Source of the DNA: Verrucomicrobiales bacterium
GTDB lineage: Bacteria; Verrucomicrobiota; Verrucomicrobiia; Limisphaerales; JAQGOV01
DNA length: 35,505 bases
NCBI GenBank assembly: GCA_028293425.1
Contig: JAQGOV010000352.1
Coordinates: 1-35,505, forward strand
Direction: 5' to 3'
Under the pieces are notes generated by a model that did no database searches, had not been told where the DNA came from, and worked only from the letters and a program-made list of their open reading frames with translations. The stretch's first letter is position 1. Every line of letters starts with the position of its first letter. A program made the position numbers and the translations under genes. Positions 1 through 12,269 of this stretch are shown here, one piece after another.

Positions 1-1
1 C

Positions 2-2512
<2,511 letters not shown>

Positions 2513-2576
2513 TTTCAACCGGAACTCATGGTAGCAAGCTGTTTGGCTTTGCCTGATTTCCTGAATTTTACCCGTT

Positions 2577-5261
2577 ATGCCTGATTCAGAGAACAAAGAT
2601 TTAAATAAAACACCGGACGGAAGCGGCACTCCACCAAGCGGCCCGGAGAAGATTGCGAAGATCAACGTCGCGGACGAAATGAAAAATTCGTTCCTCGACT
2701 ACTCCATGTCCGTCATCATCTCCCGCGCTCTGCCGGACGCGCGCGACGGCTTGAAACCTTCGCAGCGACGCATTCTCTTCGCCATGCAACGGCTCAATCT
2801 TTATCCGGGCCGCAAGCATTACAAATGCGCCAAGATTTGCGGCGATACCAGCGGTGATTTCCATCCTCACGGCGAAGCTGTCATTTATCCCACGCTCGTT
2901 CACATGGCCCAGCCGTGGGCCATGCGTGAAACGCTGATCGACGGTCAAGGCAATTTCGGGTCGGTCGAAAATGATCCTCCGGCCGCCATGCGTTATACCG
3001 AAGCTCGCATGACCCATCTGGGCGCCGCCTTGATGCAGGACATGGATAAAGACACCGTCGATTTTGTCCCAAACTACGACGAACGTCTCACCGAGCCCAC
3101 GGTTTTTCCTGCTGCCTTTCCCAACCTGCTCGTTAACGGTGGCACAGGCATCGCGGTCGGCATGGCGACCAACATGCCACCCCATAATCTGGGTGAAATT
3201 ATCGATGGCATCTGCGCCCAAATTGATAATCCCGACATCACCCTGCCCGAGCTGATGAAGTTCGTAAAAGGGCCCGATTTCCCCACGGGCTGTATGGTTC
3301 TTGGGCTGGAAGGCATTCGCAATTACTTCCGCACTGGCCGGGGCGGCATCAGAAGCCGTGGCCGCGTGAACCTTGAGGCCACCAAGACCGGCCGCGAACA
3401 GATCGTTATCACGGAAATCCCGTACAACGTGAACCGCGCCGCTTTGGTGGAGCGCATCGCCGAACTCGTGAACGAGAAAGTCATTACGGACATCACTGCC
3501 GTTCGGGATGAATCCGACGATAAGACTCGCGTCGTGATCGAAATCAAACGCGACGCGATCCCCAAGGTCGTGATCAACAATCTCTATTTGCATACCGCCC
3601 TGGAGACCAGCTTCGCAGTGAATTCTCTTGCCATTGATCATGGCCGTCCCAAGACGCTCAATCTAAAGGAGCTGATCAACTGTTATATCGAGCATCGCCG
3701 GGAAGTGATCATCCGCCGGACCCGCTACCTTTTGCGCAAAGCAGAGGAACGAGCGGAAATCCTCGAGGGCTACCTGATTGCCCTGGCCAACCTCGACGAA
3801 TTTATCCGGATTATCCGCAGTTCATCCAACCGCGAAGAAGCCAGGATCAAACTGCTCGCTTTTGATTTCTCCCGCGACACCGTTGAAGCTTTGGGCATTC
3901 TTATCCGCAGCGAAGCACGCCTGGTGAATGGCCGTTACGGTTTTAGCGAAGCCCAGGCCAACGCCGTTCTGGACCTGCGCCTGTATCAGTTGACTGGCTT
4001 GGAACGCGACAAGGTCAAAGGCGAGTACAACGAACTTGTTTCCACGATCAAGGACCTCCTCGACATTCTGGCCAAGGAATCCCGCGTGCTCGAGATCATC
4101 AAGGGCGAGTTGAAGGAGATCCGGGAAAAGTATGCCAGCCCGCGCATGACCGAACTGGTGCCCGACGAAGGGGAAATCGCCATTGAGGACCTGATCGCCA
4201 ACGAAGGTGTCATCATCACCCTCACGCATCAGGGCCTGATCAAGCGCACCAACGTCAGCGCCTACCGCGCTCAGCGTCGTGGCGGCAAAGGTGTTATCGG
4301 CATGTCCACTCGCGAAGGGTCCACCCCCGATGGAGATGATGCCGATTTCATCGAGTATTTGTTTACGGCCAGCACGCACGATTATCTTATGTTCTTTACG
4401 AACATGGGTCGCGCGTATGTGGAACGGGTCCACGAAGTGCCGGATGCGGGCCGCGCCTCCAAGGGCCGCAGCATCGCCAATTTGCTCGAGCTCAAAGCCG
4501 ACGAAAAAGTGACCGCTCTGATCCGTATTGACTCCAAGACGACCGACGGCAACCAGGAAAGCACCTGGCAGCAGGAGAAATTCCTCTTCTTCGTCACTCG
4601 CCAGGGCACGGTTAAGAAAACGGCTCTCTCCGATTTTGCCAACGTGCGGAAGGGCGGCATCATCGCCATTGGCATTGACGAAGGCGACACCCTCATTGAA
4701 GTGAAGCTCACCAACGGCAAGGACGATGTTGTCCTCATCACTCGCGAGGGCATGAGCATTCGTTTCAACGAGGCAGATGTCCGCTGCATGGGCCGCCCGG
4801 CCACAGGGGTTCGAGGCATATCGCTCGAAGCAGATGATCGGGTTGTGGCTCTTTCTGTCGTGGTGCCCACTTCAACCTTGCTGGTTGCAGGTGAAAACGG
4901 CATCGGCAAACGTACTGGGTTCGATGAATACCGCGTCCAAACTCGTGGAGGCAAAGGTATCATCACCATGAAAACCAACGAGAAAACCGGCAAAATCGTG
5001 GGTGCCCTGACCGTGGAAGAAAAAGACGAAATTATGCTGATTTCAAACGGGGGCCAAATGGTTCGAATTGCCGTCAAAGACATCCGTGAAGCCGGCCGCA
5101 ACACTTCCGGAGTAAAGCTAATCGACCTCGACGACAGCGATCGCCTCCAGGCCATTGCCCCAGTCATTACCGAGGAAAAAGAGGAAGAAGCCGAAGCTGC
5201 TGCGCTTCCTCCGGAGTCCGAAACACCTCCCACGGATCCAGTTCCTCCGGCGGTCGAGTAA
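2577..5261 (+). CDS. gyrA: DNA gyrase subunit A
   Basis: DNA cleavage and rejoining subunit of gyrase, 894 residues (E. coli 875). The N-terminal winged-helix region contains AAMRYTEAR with catalytic Tyr140. The C-terminal beta-pinwheel begins after about residue 530 and has the GyrA box QRRGGKG at 566-572, which separates GyrA from ParC, and a related RGGKG element in a later blade. The C-terminus is a short acidic, then proline-rich tail. In the quinolone-binding helix the sequence reads [10 protein letters not shown], so Ala101 and Pro105 stand where E. coli has Ser83 and Asp87. The first 30 residues are a low-complexity hydrophilic extension. The ATG at 2577 is the only start near the expected N-terminus. 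No ParC/ParE pair is seen in the window, so this gyrase might also decatenate, which cannot be decided here. Confidence 0.98.
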   Translation: MPDSENKDLNKTPDGSGTPPSGPEKIAKINVADEMKNSFLDYSMSVIISRALPDARDGLKPSQRRILFAMQRLNLYPGRKHYKCAKICGDTSGDFHPHGEAVIYPTLVHMAQPWAMRETLIDGQGNFGSVENDPPAAMRYTEARMTHLGAALMQDMDKDTVDFVPNYDERLTEPTVFPAAFPNLLVNGGTGIAVGMATNMPPHNLGEIIDGICAQIDNPDITLPELMKFVKGPDFPTGCMVLGLEGIRNYFRTGRGGIRSRGRVNLEATKTGREQIVITEIPYNVNRAALVERIAELVNEKVITDITAVRDESDDKTRVVIEIKRDAIPKVVINNLYLHTALETSFAVNSLAIDHGRPKTLNLKELINCYIEHRREVIIRRTRYLLRKAEERAEILEGYLIALANLDEFIRIIRSSSNREEARIKLLAFDFSRDTVEALGILIRSEARLVNGRYGFSEAQANAVLDLRLYQLTGLERDKVKGEYNELVSTIKDLLDILAKESRVLEIIKGELKEIREKYASPRMTELVPDEGEIAIEDLIANEGVIITLTHQGLIKRTNVSAYRAQRRGGKGVIGMSTREGSTPDGDDADFIEYLFTASTHDYLMFFTNMGRAYVERVHEVPDAGRASKGRSIANLLELKADEKVTALIRIDSKTTDGNQESTWQQEKFLFFVTRQGTVKKTALSDFANVRKGGIIAIGIDEGDTLIEVKLTNGKDDVVLITREGMSIRFNEADVRCMGRPATGVRGISLEADDRVVALSVVVPTSTLLVAGENGIGKRTGFDEYRVQTRGGKGIITMKTNEKTGKIVGALTVEEKDEIMLISNGGQMVRIAVKDIREAGRNTSGVKLIDLDDSDRLQAIAPVITEEKEEEAEAAALPPESETPPTDPVPPAVE

Positions 5262-5286
5262 TTTCCGGGATTCAGCAAATTTGCAT

Positions 5287-5313
5287 GGGCATGGCGCAAG
5301 CCATGCCCTTTTT
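5287..5313 (+). terminator. Rho-independent terminator of gyrBA
   Basis: A perfect 9-bp stem GGGCATGGC / GCCATGCCC closes a GCAA tetraloop (5296-5299) and is followed directly by five T residues. It starts 26 bases after the gyrA stop codon. This is a textbook intrinsic terminator for the gyrB-gyrA transcript. Confidence 0.92.
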
Positions 5314-5651
5314 CGCGCTTGGTTTTCTTCTCCCCTCCTAATCCTACTCTTACTCGTAATCATAATCGTCCCAGCCCTCCGACCAAACCGTTCAAGTCAC
5401 AATCGTTTCCGCATGCCACTTTGGCCCGTTTTTGCCAATTTTCTCCCATTCCGACCTCTCGCACCTTACCCCCCAACCTTCCTGAATGAACGCTTTTGCT
5501 CGTCAGTAACCCAATGAACCCGCAGAAAATCAGGTACTTGCATTCACGGCATTATTAACCCATTTTCTTGTCCTGCCGAAGAAGAAGGATGGGCTGCAAA
5601 ATTTTTTATACAAAACCTGCGCGCCCTGGTGTCTATTCGATGAAATAGAGA
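5314..5651. other. Non-coding gap between gyrA and the ECF sigma operon
   Basis: About 340 bases with no convincing gene. It holds C/T-rich stretches and, near the right end, an A/T-rich patch with a TATACA-like element about 40 bases before the sigma start. This presumably contains the promoter of the downstream operon, but no clear -35/-10 pair stands out. Confidence 0.5.
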
Positions 5652-6197
5652 ATGAGCTCGGACTATCATTGGTGTGTGTCATTGTACGAGGCCAAAGCGG
5701 CCGAGTTCATCCTTTATGGTCGTGCCCTGGGTCTCAGCCATAGCGAGGCGGAGGACGTTCTGCAGGAAACTTTTGTCGCCCTGATGGAAAAGTCTGACGC
5801 CCCGGAAGAGCCTTGGCATTATAGCCTGCGGACTTTTCGAAACCGTGCCTTCAATTACCGCCGCAGCTTGTGGCGGCGCATGGCTCGCGAATTGGAATCT
5901 TTGCGCTGGTTTGAGGTCGCCGACGACGAGTCGCAGCAGGAAAAAGCCGCCATGCGATCGCTGGCTCAGCTCCCGAGCGAGCAGAGTGAGGTGATCGTCC
6001 TGAAAATTTGGCATCGTCACACCTTTGAAGAGATTGGGCGTCTCCTGGAAGTTTCCCCAAACACCGTGGCAGGCCGTTACCGTTACGGCCTGCAGAAGTT
6101 AAAGACCTTATTGGAAGGTGAAGAATATGAGCGATTGGAACACATTGGAGCAGAAGTTGCAGTCCTGGGTCCCACGACCTCCCTCCGCCAAAATTAG
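5652..6197 (+). CDS. ECF-type RNA polymerase sigma factor
   Basis: 181-residue sigma-70-family factor of the extracytoplasmic-function class. Region 2 is seen around residues 15-75, with SEAEDVLQETFVALM matching the helix that binds core polymerase and the -10 element. Region 4 lies at about 112-155, with LPSEQSEVIVLKIWHRHTF, then a helix-turn-helix (FEEIGRLLEVSPNTVAGRY) for the -35 element. No region 1 or 3 is present. The ATG at 5652 gives the expected N-terminus; only a weak GAG lies upstream. The last 71 bases overlap, in another frame, the next gene, which encodes a single-span membrane protein. This is the usual arrangement for a sigma factor and its membrane anti-sigma partner. A 1413-residue DUF2723 protein follows in the same unit. 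The target regulon is unknown. Confidence 0.9.
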   Translation: MSSDYHWCVSLYEAKAAEFILYGRALGLSHSEAEDVLQETFVALMEKSDAPEEPWHYSLRTFRNRAFNYRRSLWRRMARELESLRWFEVADDESQQEKAAMRSLAQLPSEQSEVIVLKIWHRHTFEEIGRLLEVSPNTVAGRYRYGLQKLKTLLEGEEYERLEHIGAEVAVLGPTTSLRQN

Positions 6198-6528
6198 GAC
6201 AAAGTTGTTTGAAGCAAAGGCGGCCGAGGAAGAAATGGATTTTCCAGCCTTCCGGCGCTGGCTAGTGCCGGGCACAGCCCTATTTGCCGCTCTGTTTACT
6301 TTCCACGCCCAAAGCAGCCGGCCTGCTTTTCAATGGGTGCATTCATCCACCACCGGTTTTGTAGCGGCGGTTCAAATTGCACAACCGGAAATGGCCAGCT
6401 ACGCATCCATGGACCACAGTGATCATAATTTAATTCCAATGACCTCGACGGTTTTTGATTGGACAAACGGGAGTCATTCCCTGACAACCGCCATTCCCGT
6501 AATGGATAAGAACAGCATGATTCAGTAA
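6127..6528 (+). CDS. Small single-span membrane protein, candidate anti-sigma factor
   Basis: 133-residue protein with a charged cytoplasmic N-terminus (about residues 1-43), one hydrophobic segment (WLVPGTALFAALFTF, about 45-60) and a polar outer tail ending in MIQ. The ATG at 6127 is preferred because GGAAGGTG sits about 7 bases ahead of it; a GTG at 6118 is in frame but lies inside that element. It overlaps the end of the sigma gene by 71 bases in the +1 frame, so the two are likely translationally coupled. There is no zinc-binding HxxxCxxC motif. The role as anti-sigma factor is inferred from position and topology only; I recognise no named domain. Confidence 0.72.
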   Translation: MSDWNTLEQKLQSWVPRPPSAKIRTKLFEAKAAEEEMDFPAFRRWLVPGTALFAALFTFHAQSSRPAFQWVHSSTTGFVAAVQIAQPEMASYASMDHSDHNLIPMTSTVFDWTNGSHSLTTAIPVMDKNSMIQ

Positions 6529-6539
6529 TCGTTAATCGA

Positions 6540-9500
6540 ATGAGCAATATTACTCCGAAGAAAACATCCGCCAAAGGCACTGCCATGGAAGCCAGGCCAG
6601 TCGACCCTAGAACCACTGTTCCCCCGGTCAAAGTTGCCGCCGATCCCGCTCCCCCCGTCCACGTTCCGCCACTGTTCCGGCGAATCGACTGGATTGCCAT
6701 GCTCATCACCTTCGTGCTGGTCCTTATCGGCTACCTCATGACGCTGGCCCCGGATCTCACTTTGGAAGATTCCGGTGAGTTGGCTGTCGGCTCGTTTTAC
6801 GCCGGCATCCCTCACCCTCCCGGTTACCCGGTCTGGACACTGTATTCTTGGCTTTTCACGGCACTGGTGCCGATCTCCAACATCGCTTACCGCGTTGGCC
6901 TTTCTTCAGCTTTCGCCGGCGCGCTCTCCTGCGGAATTATCGCCCTGATGGTTTCGCGCGGCAGCAGCATGTTTATTGAAGGCATCGCCGAGTTGAAAAA
7001 CCTCGAGCGCAAGTGGGAGAACGCTCTTTGTCTCGTCTCCGGTTTCGTGGCCGGCATGCTGATGGGCTTTAACGGGTTTATGTGGAGCCAGGCAGTCATC
7101 GTCGAGGTTTATACCTTAAGCGTGCTCTCGCTCGTCGGCGTTCTGGCTTGCCTGATGCGCTGGGTCCATGCGCCGCATCAGCGCCGCTATCTGTATCTGG
7201 CTTTCTTCCTGTTCGGTATTTGTTTTAACAACCATCAATCCCTGCTCGTGATTGCCATGGGTTTGGAAGTGGCGGTTATCGTCGCGCAGCCTCGGCTGGG
7301 CCGGCAATTTCTCTTCTATAGCAGCATGGTCTATTTGTTGGGCGCTGTTGAGTCGAGCAAGATTTCCATGCTGGAAGGCAACGGGCCTGTCCAGTTCATC
7401 TATCACTTAATCGGGATCGCCCACCTGATCGGATGGGTCTGGCTGGCCATCAAAACCAGGATCAAAGGGATGGAGGTTCTCCGCGATCTGACGCTCCTTG
7501 CCAGCGTCGGCTGCGTCGCCATCCTGTTCCTTCACGCAACAAATTACGTCACGATATTCCGCAGAGGGGACATGGTCGCAACTCTAAAAACCGGCCCGTT
7601 CATTCTTTTTATCCTGTTCACGCTGGGAGCCATCGGCACCTTTGTCTACGTTCAACGTCAGGTGGCCAGTCTCGGCCGCGAATGGCTCCAGGCTTTGCTC
7701 AGCGGCCTGGCCTGGCTGGTCGGCTGCTCCTTTTACCTCTATATGCCCTTGGCCGGGATGACCAATCCTCCCATGCAATGGGGTTACCCCCGGACCGTTG
7801 CCGGTTTCATCCACGCCTTCACCCGTGGTCAATACGAGCGCATTCACCCAACCTCAAATATTTTTCTCTACTTCAAGCAGTTTTATTCCACGATTATCGA
7901 GGGAAGCATTGCTGAATTTGGGATCATCCTTCTTGCGCTTGGCGTCCTTGTTTTCTTCTTCTACAACAAGATGCAGAAGCGCGAACGCGCCTGGCTTACG
8001 GGCTTGATCGCTATTTACATCGTCCTGGGCCCGCTGCTCCTGTTTCTTCTCAGCCCTGGCGCTGACCGTCAAAGCCAGGACCTGAACAAGGTCTTTTTCA
8101 CCGCTTCGCACGTCTTGCTCTCGATGTTCATCGGTTACAGCATCACCCTGGGCACTGCCATGCTCAGCCTCTACTATGAACGCTGGCGCCGGCCCACGCT
8201 GATTGCGTTGACCATCTCCTCCGCGATTGTGCTGTTCTGGATGGCTACAACCGTGGGAGAAGTGACCAATCCCATGGTCCATTACACCGCCTATTTCGGG
8301 GTTGCGCTGACCTTGGCGGCCACCGCCCTGGTTTTCCTCGCCAAAACCAAAGCGCCTATCGCCGGTTTGATTGCCCTTTTCGCTTTGTCGCCCTCTTTTT
8401 CCGTCCTGTCGCATTGGGAAGAAAACGAGCAACACGGCCACTTATTCGGCTATTGGTTTGGCCATGACATGTTCACCCCGCCTTTCCGCGGGCCTGACGG
8501 CAAGCTCACCTACGACAAAAAGCTGCGTGAAGAGCTGCTGAAAAAGCCCGAAGGCAAATTGATCTATCCCGAAATGGATCGCGATACCGTCCTTTACGGC
8601 GGCACCGACCCCGGCCGTTTCAATCCCACTTACATGATTTTCTGCGAGAGCTTTATCCCAGCCTCCAAGAAGCCGCATGATCCCGGGTTTGATCGCCGCG
8701 ATGTTTATCTTATCACCCAGAACGCCCTCGCGGATGGCACCTACCTAAATTACATCCGTGCGCATTACAACCGGAGCGCTCAGATTGATCCGCCCTTCTT
8801 TCAGGAACTCTTCCGTGGCTCCAAAGAAATGTCGCCTGAGTTCAATCCAAGCAACAAAACCAATATCTTCGCGAAAATGGCCGCCCCCCTGGACCATTTT
8901 TTTCTCAAGCTGGGTCATGACATTGAGAAACGCCGTCGTGCCGACACCTCCCTCTTCAACGAATCGGACTTTCTTGATGTGAAAGCCCTCGCCGGTAAAC
9001 TCCGCCCCGGCGCTCAGCAGGACAGTCTCTCAAAGTTCATTTTTGAACATCTGTCCAAGGACACCCAAGCCCTCGTCCAGAATGGCACGGACGAAAGCGG
9101 TCTTAAACGGGCGTTGGCTAAAGACCTCAATGCCCGCCTGGAGAACGAATTCGATCAACGCGAGAAAATGGAGAAAGACCTCGATGACATCGAAGCCGGG
9201 CCTCTGGACAAGGCTAAAAAGGATGAGCTCAAGAACAAGCGCGTTGATGACTTCCGCAAAGGCCAGCATCAGCTCTATGACACCGAGCGTTTTAAGAACG
9301 TCGCTCTGCCCGACAATACAAAACGGCTGCTCGACCAAAACCCGGCCAGCTTCACCCTCATTCGCATGGACCGCTTGCTCCTCGAAGCGGCCTACCCGAA
9401 AGAACTCGCTAAAAGCATTGGGGGCGTTTATCCGGATCGCGAAATCCAGAGCGCCAGCAACGATGATTCCCAAAAGTCCTTCCAGGAATATCTCGGTGAC

Positions 9501-10781
9501 GCCCAGCGCCGCCTCGATCATGACCGTAAGTCCCCCAACGAGCAAAAGCAGATTAAGCCTGGTGAAGACGTTAAGATCATCGATAACCGCGTCCAGGTTT
9601 CGGGCCAGGTCGCTGTCATGGCCATCAATGGGATTCTTACCAAAGTCATCTTTGATAAAAACCCGGACCACGAGTTCTACGTCGAGGAAAGTTTCCCGTT
9701 GGACTGGATGTACCCACATCTGACGCCTCATGGCATCATCATGAAAATCAACCGCCAGCCGGTGGTTGAATTGAGCGATGACGTCGTGGCTCGCGATCAT
9801 CAATTCTGGAGCGATTACTCCGAGCGCCTCGTCGGAAATTGGATCACCTACGATACTCCCGTCACAAACATTTGCGCCTTCGCGGAGAAAGTCTATTACC
9901 ATCGCGATTACCGCAATTTCAAGGGCTCGCCCATGTTCGTCCGTGACAACGACGCCCAGAAAGCCTTCTCCAAGCTGCGCAGTTCCATCGCGGGTGTTTA
10001 CGCCTGGCGTATACCCCAGTCCAAGTCTCCTGCCGAACAAGCCCGAATGCTTCGCGAAGCGGAATTCTCCTTCAAGCAGGCTTATGCCTTCTGCCCTTAC
10101 AGCCCGGAAGCGGTCTTCCGTTACGTCAACCTCCTCGTCAGCCTCGGCCGGCTGGATGACGCTATCCAGATCGGCAAGACCACGAAGATCCTTGACCCGA
10201 ACAATGGCCAAATTGATGGCCTGATCGACCAGTTGCAGGGCATCAAAGCCCAGCAGCAAAACATGAACAAGCCACGCGCCGAGGTTAATCCTGGCCAGTT
10301 GCAATCCGAAACCGATGGCCTGGAAAAGCAGTTCCTGGCCGCTCCTTCAAATGCTCAGTTGGCCGCGAACCTCGCCTCAAAATATGCCCAGCTTAACCAG
10401 CCGGACAAAGCACTCGGGGTAGCGGACAAGCTCATTGCCTCTCCCCAGGCCAATGCTGAAGGACTGTTGCTGGCGGCCCAAATCGCGAATCAGCTCACCA
10501 ATATGGCGAAGGTCGAACTCGCCTTAACGAAGCTCGTTCAAATCTCGCCCGATAACCCGGAGGCCTATTTTGACCTCGCCGGGATTCAGGCCATCCTCGC
10601 CAAACCAGAGGCGGTCACCGTTCTGCGAGAAGCCCTTCGGAGAAACATGGCTCGGTTGGGGAAGGACAAAAAGGCGAACAACCTTTACGCCTCTGCCCTT
10701 ACCGACATGCGTTTCGCCGCTCTTCGAACCAATCCTGAGTTTCAAAAAATGCTCAGTGACCCGGAACTGGTTCCGAGGTAG
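6540..10781 (+). CDS. DUF2723 (TMEM260-like) membrane glycosyltransferase-family protein with TPR tail
   Basis: 1413-residue membrane protein. After a proline-rich cytoplasmic N-terminus, about 12 or more hydrophobic segments lie between residues 50 and 620. The hallmark of DUF2723 is present: LEDSGEL (acidic residues 76, 77 and 80) followed by HPPGYP (92-97), in the first outer loop after the first membrane span, as in GT-C glycosyltransferases. A long soluble part follows, with a conserved-looking block DTVLYGGTDPGRFNP near 683-700, a charged helical region at 830-930, and TPR-like helices at about 1165-1370. The human relative TMEM260 is reported as a protein O-mannosyltransferase; substrate and donor here are unknown. 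It starts 11 bases after the small membrane protein and is probably co-transcribed with the ECF sigma factor. A hairpin terminator follows. Confidence 0.88.
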   Translation: MSNITPKKTSAKGTAMEARPVDPRTTVPPVKVAADPAPPVHVPPLFRRIDWIAMLITFVLVLIGYLMTLAPDLTLEDSGELAVGSFYAGIPHPPGYPVWTLYSWLFTALVPISNIAYRVGLSSAFAGALSCGIIALMVSRGSSMFIEGIAELKNLERKWENALCLVSGFVAGMLMGFNGFMWSQAVIVEVYTLSVLSLVGVLACLMRWVHAPHQRRYLYLAFFLFGICFNNHQSLLVIAMGLEVAVIVAQPRLGRQFLFYSSMVYLLGAVESSKISMLEGNGPVQFIYHLIGIAHLIGWVWLAIKTRIKGMEVLRDLTLLASVGCVAILFLHATNYVTIFRRGDMVATLKTGPFILFILFTLGAIGTFVYVQRQVASLGREWLQALLSGLAWLVGCSFYLYMPLAGMTNPPMQWGYPRTVAGFIHAFTRGQYERIHPTSNIFLYFKQFYSTIIEGSIAEFGIILLALGVLVFFFYNKMQKRERAWLTGLIAIYIVLGPLLLFLLSPGADRQSQDLNKVFFTASHVLLSMFIGYSITLGTAMLSLYYERWRRPTLIALTISSAIVLFWMATTVGEVTNPMVHYTAYFGVALTLAATALVFLAKTKAPIAGLIALFALSPSFSVLSHWEENEQHGHLFGYWFGHDMFTPPFRGPDGKLTYDKKLREELLKKPEGKLIYPEMDRDTVLYGGTDPGRFNPTYMIFCESFIPASKKPHDPGFDRRDVYLITQNALADGTYLNYIRAHYNRSAQIDPPFFQELFRGSKEMSPEFNPSNKTNIFAKMAAPLDHFFLKLGHDIEKRRRADTSLFNESDFLDVKALAGKLRPGAQQDSLSKFIFEHLSKDTQALVQNGTDESGLKRALAKDLNARLENEFDQREKMEKDLDDIEAGPLDKAKKDELKNKRVDDFRKGQHQLYDTERFKNVALPDNTKRLLDQNPASFTLIRMDRLLLEAAYPKELAKSIGGVYPDREIQSASNDDSQKSFQEYLGDAQRRLDHDRKSPNEQKQIKPGEDVKIIDNRVQVSGQVAVMAINGILTKVIFDKNPDHEFYVEESFPLDWMYPHLTPHGIIMKINRQPVVELSDDVVARDHQFWSDYSERLVGNWITYDTPVTNICAFAEKVYYHRDYRNFKGSPMFVRDNDAQKAFSKLRSSIAGVYAWRIPQSKSPAEQARMLREAEFSFKQAYAFCPYSPEAVFRYVNLLVSLGRLDDAIQIGKTTKILDPNNGQIDGLIDQLQGIKAQQQNMNKPRAEVNPGQLQSETDGLEKQFLAAPSNAQLAANLASKYAQLNQPDKALGVADKLIASPQANAEGLLLAAQIANQLTNMAKVELALTKLVQISPDNPEAYFDLAGIQAILAKPEAVTVLREALRRNMARLGKDKKANNLYASALTDMRFAALRTNPEFQKMLSDPELVPR

Positions 10782-10815
10782 CGCCTCGGTTGCTTACTCC
10801 TCTCATTCATTTCGC

Positions 10816-10844
10816 AAAGTCCCGATCGTCCTGATCGGGACTTT
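10816..10844 (+). terminator. Hairpin terminator after the DUF2723 gene
   Basis: A perfect 12-bp stem AAAGTCCCGATC / GATCGGGACTTT closes a GTCCT loop (10828-10832), 34 bases past the stop codon. The descending arm ends in TTT followed by CGCTTC, so the T tract is short but the stem is very stable. Because of the A/T ends it could work in both directions. Confidence 0.82.
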
Positions 10845-10992
10845 CGCTTCGTGGGGTCCTCGGTCTGGTTTCTGCTACTTGAAAAGGACACCGAATGAGC
10901 TAGTTCTTGTCATGGGACTTTGCTTTTCAGTTATCATCGGGCCTTGGGGAGTTAACGCGGCGACCCGCTGCCACTGAACGGTTCAAGGGATT

Positions 10993-12066
10993 ATGCCGCG
11001 CAACGGGCCACAGCGTTCACAGGTGGAAATTGTCCTTCCCTGGCGCACCATTGGAAAAATCTTGCTGGCTTGCCTGCTGGCCTTCCTTGCGGTGCGACTC
11101 TGGAAGCTGGGGGAACTCCTGTTGCTCGCTCTTCTGATAGCGATTGCCTTCCAACCCCTTTTCCACTGGACGCGCAAGCATGGCTGGCCTCACTGGACCA
11201 GCGTTTTGGTGTGTGGGTTATTTCTTTTCGGCTCCACCGCGCTGATTATTGGCCTCCTGGTACCAACCATCAGCGACCAAACCACCGCCCTGGCGAAAAA
11301 AATGCCAGGTTTTCGCGATGATTTGTTGAGGAGTTTGCCCTCTTCCGGTGCCTTGCGCGAATCCGCCGACCGGATCTTGAATTCCCCTGCTCTTTCCAAC
11401 CCTGAACCCATGCTGAAGAAAGCTGTTTCCTGGGGCAGCATCGCGCTCGAGGGTTTGGCCGGATTCTTTGTCGTATTGGTCGTGGCGCTCTACTTCGTCG
11501 CGGACGGTGCCCGGATTTTCGAGTGGCTGATCGCCTTTCTTCCTGAAACGCATCGCAAAAAATCGGCGGAAGCTTCCGAGGAGATTACATCCGTGGTGGC
11601 ACACTACATGGTCGGACAAATCATCACCTCCGTGCTTTGCTCGGCTTACGTTTACACCGTCCTGAAAGTGCTCCATGTGCCGAGCGCTGCCCTCCTGGCT
11701 GTTCTCGCGGGCGTGTTCGACCTGTTGCCGATGATTGGATTTTTTCTCTTCACGATTCCCGCGATGTTGATGGCCTTGACCGTTTCACCCACGGCAGCCT
11801 TGTTGGTCGGAATTCTGTATGGCGCCTATCATCTGCTCGAGAATTACTTCATCGTGCCCAAGGTTTACGGGAATAGGCTCCGGCTTTCCACGTTGACGGT
11901 GCTTATCTCCTGCCTGGCGGCGGGACTGGTGGCCGGCGTTGTCGGAGTCATCATCGTTCTCCCAGTGGTCGCTTCGTATCCCATCGTGGAACGCATCTGG
12001 CTGCGGCCTCATTTGGAACGGGGCACCGTGGAACGTCACGAAGACCTCGATGCCAAGGAAAGCTGA
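10993..12066 (+). CDS. AI-2E family transporter-like membrane protein
   Basis: 357-residue polytopic membrane protein of the AI-2E transporter family (PF01594, also called the TqsA/YdiK/PerM type). Hydrophobic segments lie at about residues 18-55 (two), 70-95, 150-175, and a cluster from about 205 to 335. The family's middle soluble region sits between the third and fourth. The C-terminal half has the typical glycine- and proline-rich motifs, such as GVFDLLPMIGFFLFTIPA and YGAYHLLENYFIVPKVYG. Members export small molecules, autoinducer-2 or ions in studied cases; the substrate cannot be read from sequence. The ATG at 10993 has AAGGGA only 2 bases ahead, which is close. It stands alone, downstream of a terminator and convergent with the DUF1501 gene. 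The 203 bases between the two stops hold nothing I can name. Confidence 0.88.
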   Translation: MPRNGPQRSQVEIVLPWRTIGKILLACLLAFLAVRLWKLGELLLLALLIAIAFQPLFHWTRKHGWPHWTSVLVCGLFLFGSTALIIGLLVPTISDQTTALAKKMPGFRDDLLRSLPSSGALRESADRILNSPALSNPEPMLKKAVSWGSIALEGLAGFFVVLVVALYFVADGARIFEWLIAFLPETHRKKSAEASEEITSVVAHYMVGQIITSVLCSAYVYTVLKVLHVPSAALLAVLAGVFDLLPMIGFFLFTIPAMLMALTVSPTAALLVGILYGAYHLLENYFIVPKVYGNRLRLSTLTVLISCLAAGLVAGVVGVIIVLPVVASYPIVERIWLRPHLERGTVERHEDLDAKES

Positions 12067-12269
12067 GGCGCTTTACCCAGACATCTTCGTTACGGGGTTA
12101 GTAGTTGCCCGCTCGGAAAATTTAAACTGTCTGAAAGATGACATACTTCCCGACCGAATGCTGCGAAAGATTCGCCTGTCATGAGTCTCCGGTTTTGGCA
12201 CTAACTCAAGTTCGTCAGTTCAAAACTCAAACCAACTTTGCCGCTAACCCCAGCAGATCCGGCACGAGA

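Noticed and set aside
2601-3641. 346-codon open frame on the minus strand inside gyrA
   Set aside because: Antisense shadow of gyrA; gyrA is conserved throughout and the product is His/Gly/Ala-rich without a family signature.
4382-5299. 305-codon minus-strand frame over the end of gyrA
   Set aside because: Ser/Thr/Arg-rich shadow of the GyrA pinwheel coding region.
5155-5517. Plus-strand frame running from the gyrA end through the terminator
   Set aside because: It overlaps gyrA and contains the terminator hairpin; composition is not protein-like.
9030-10304. 424-codon open frame on the minus strand inside the DUF2723 gene
   Set aside because: Antisense to a well-supported gene and made by its GC-rich codon usage; the translation has no recognisable domain.
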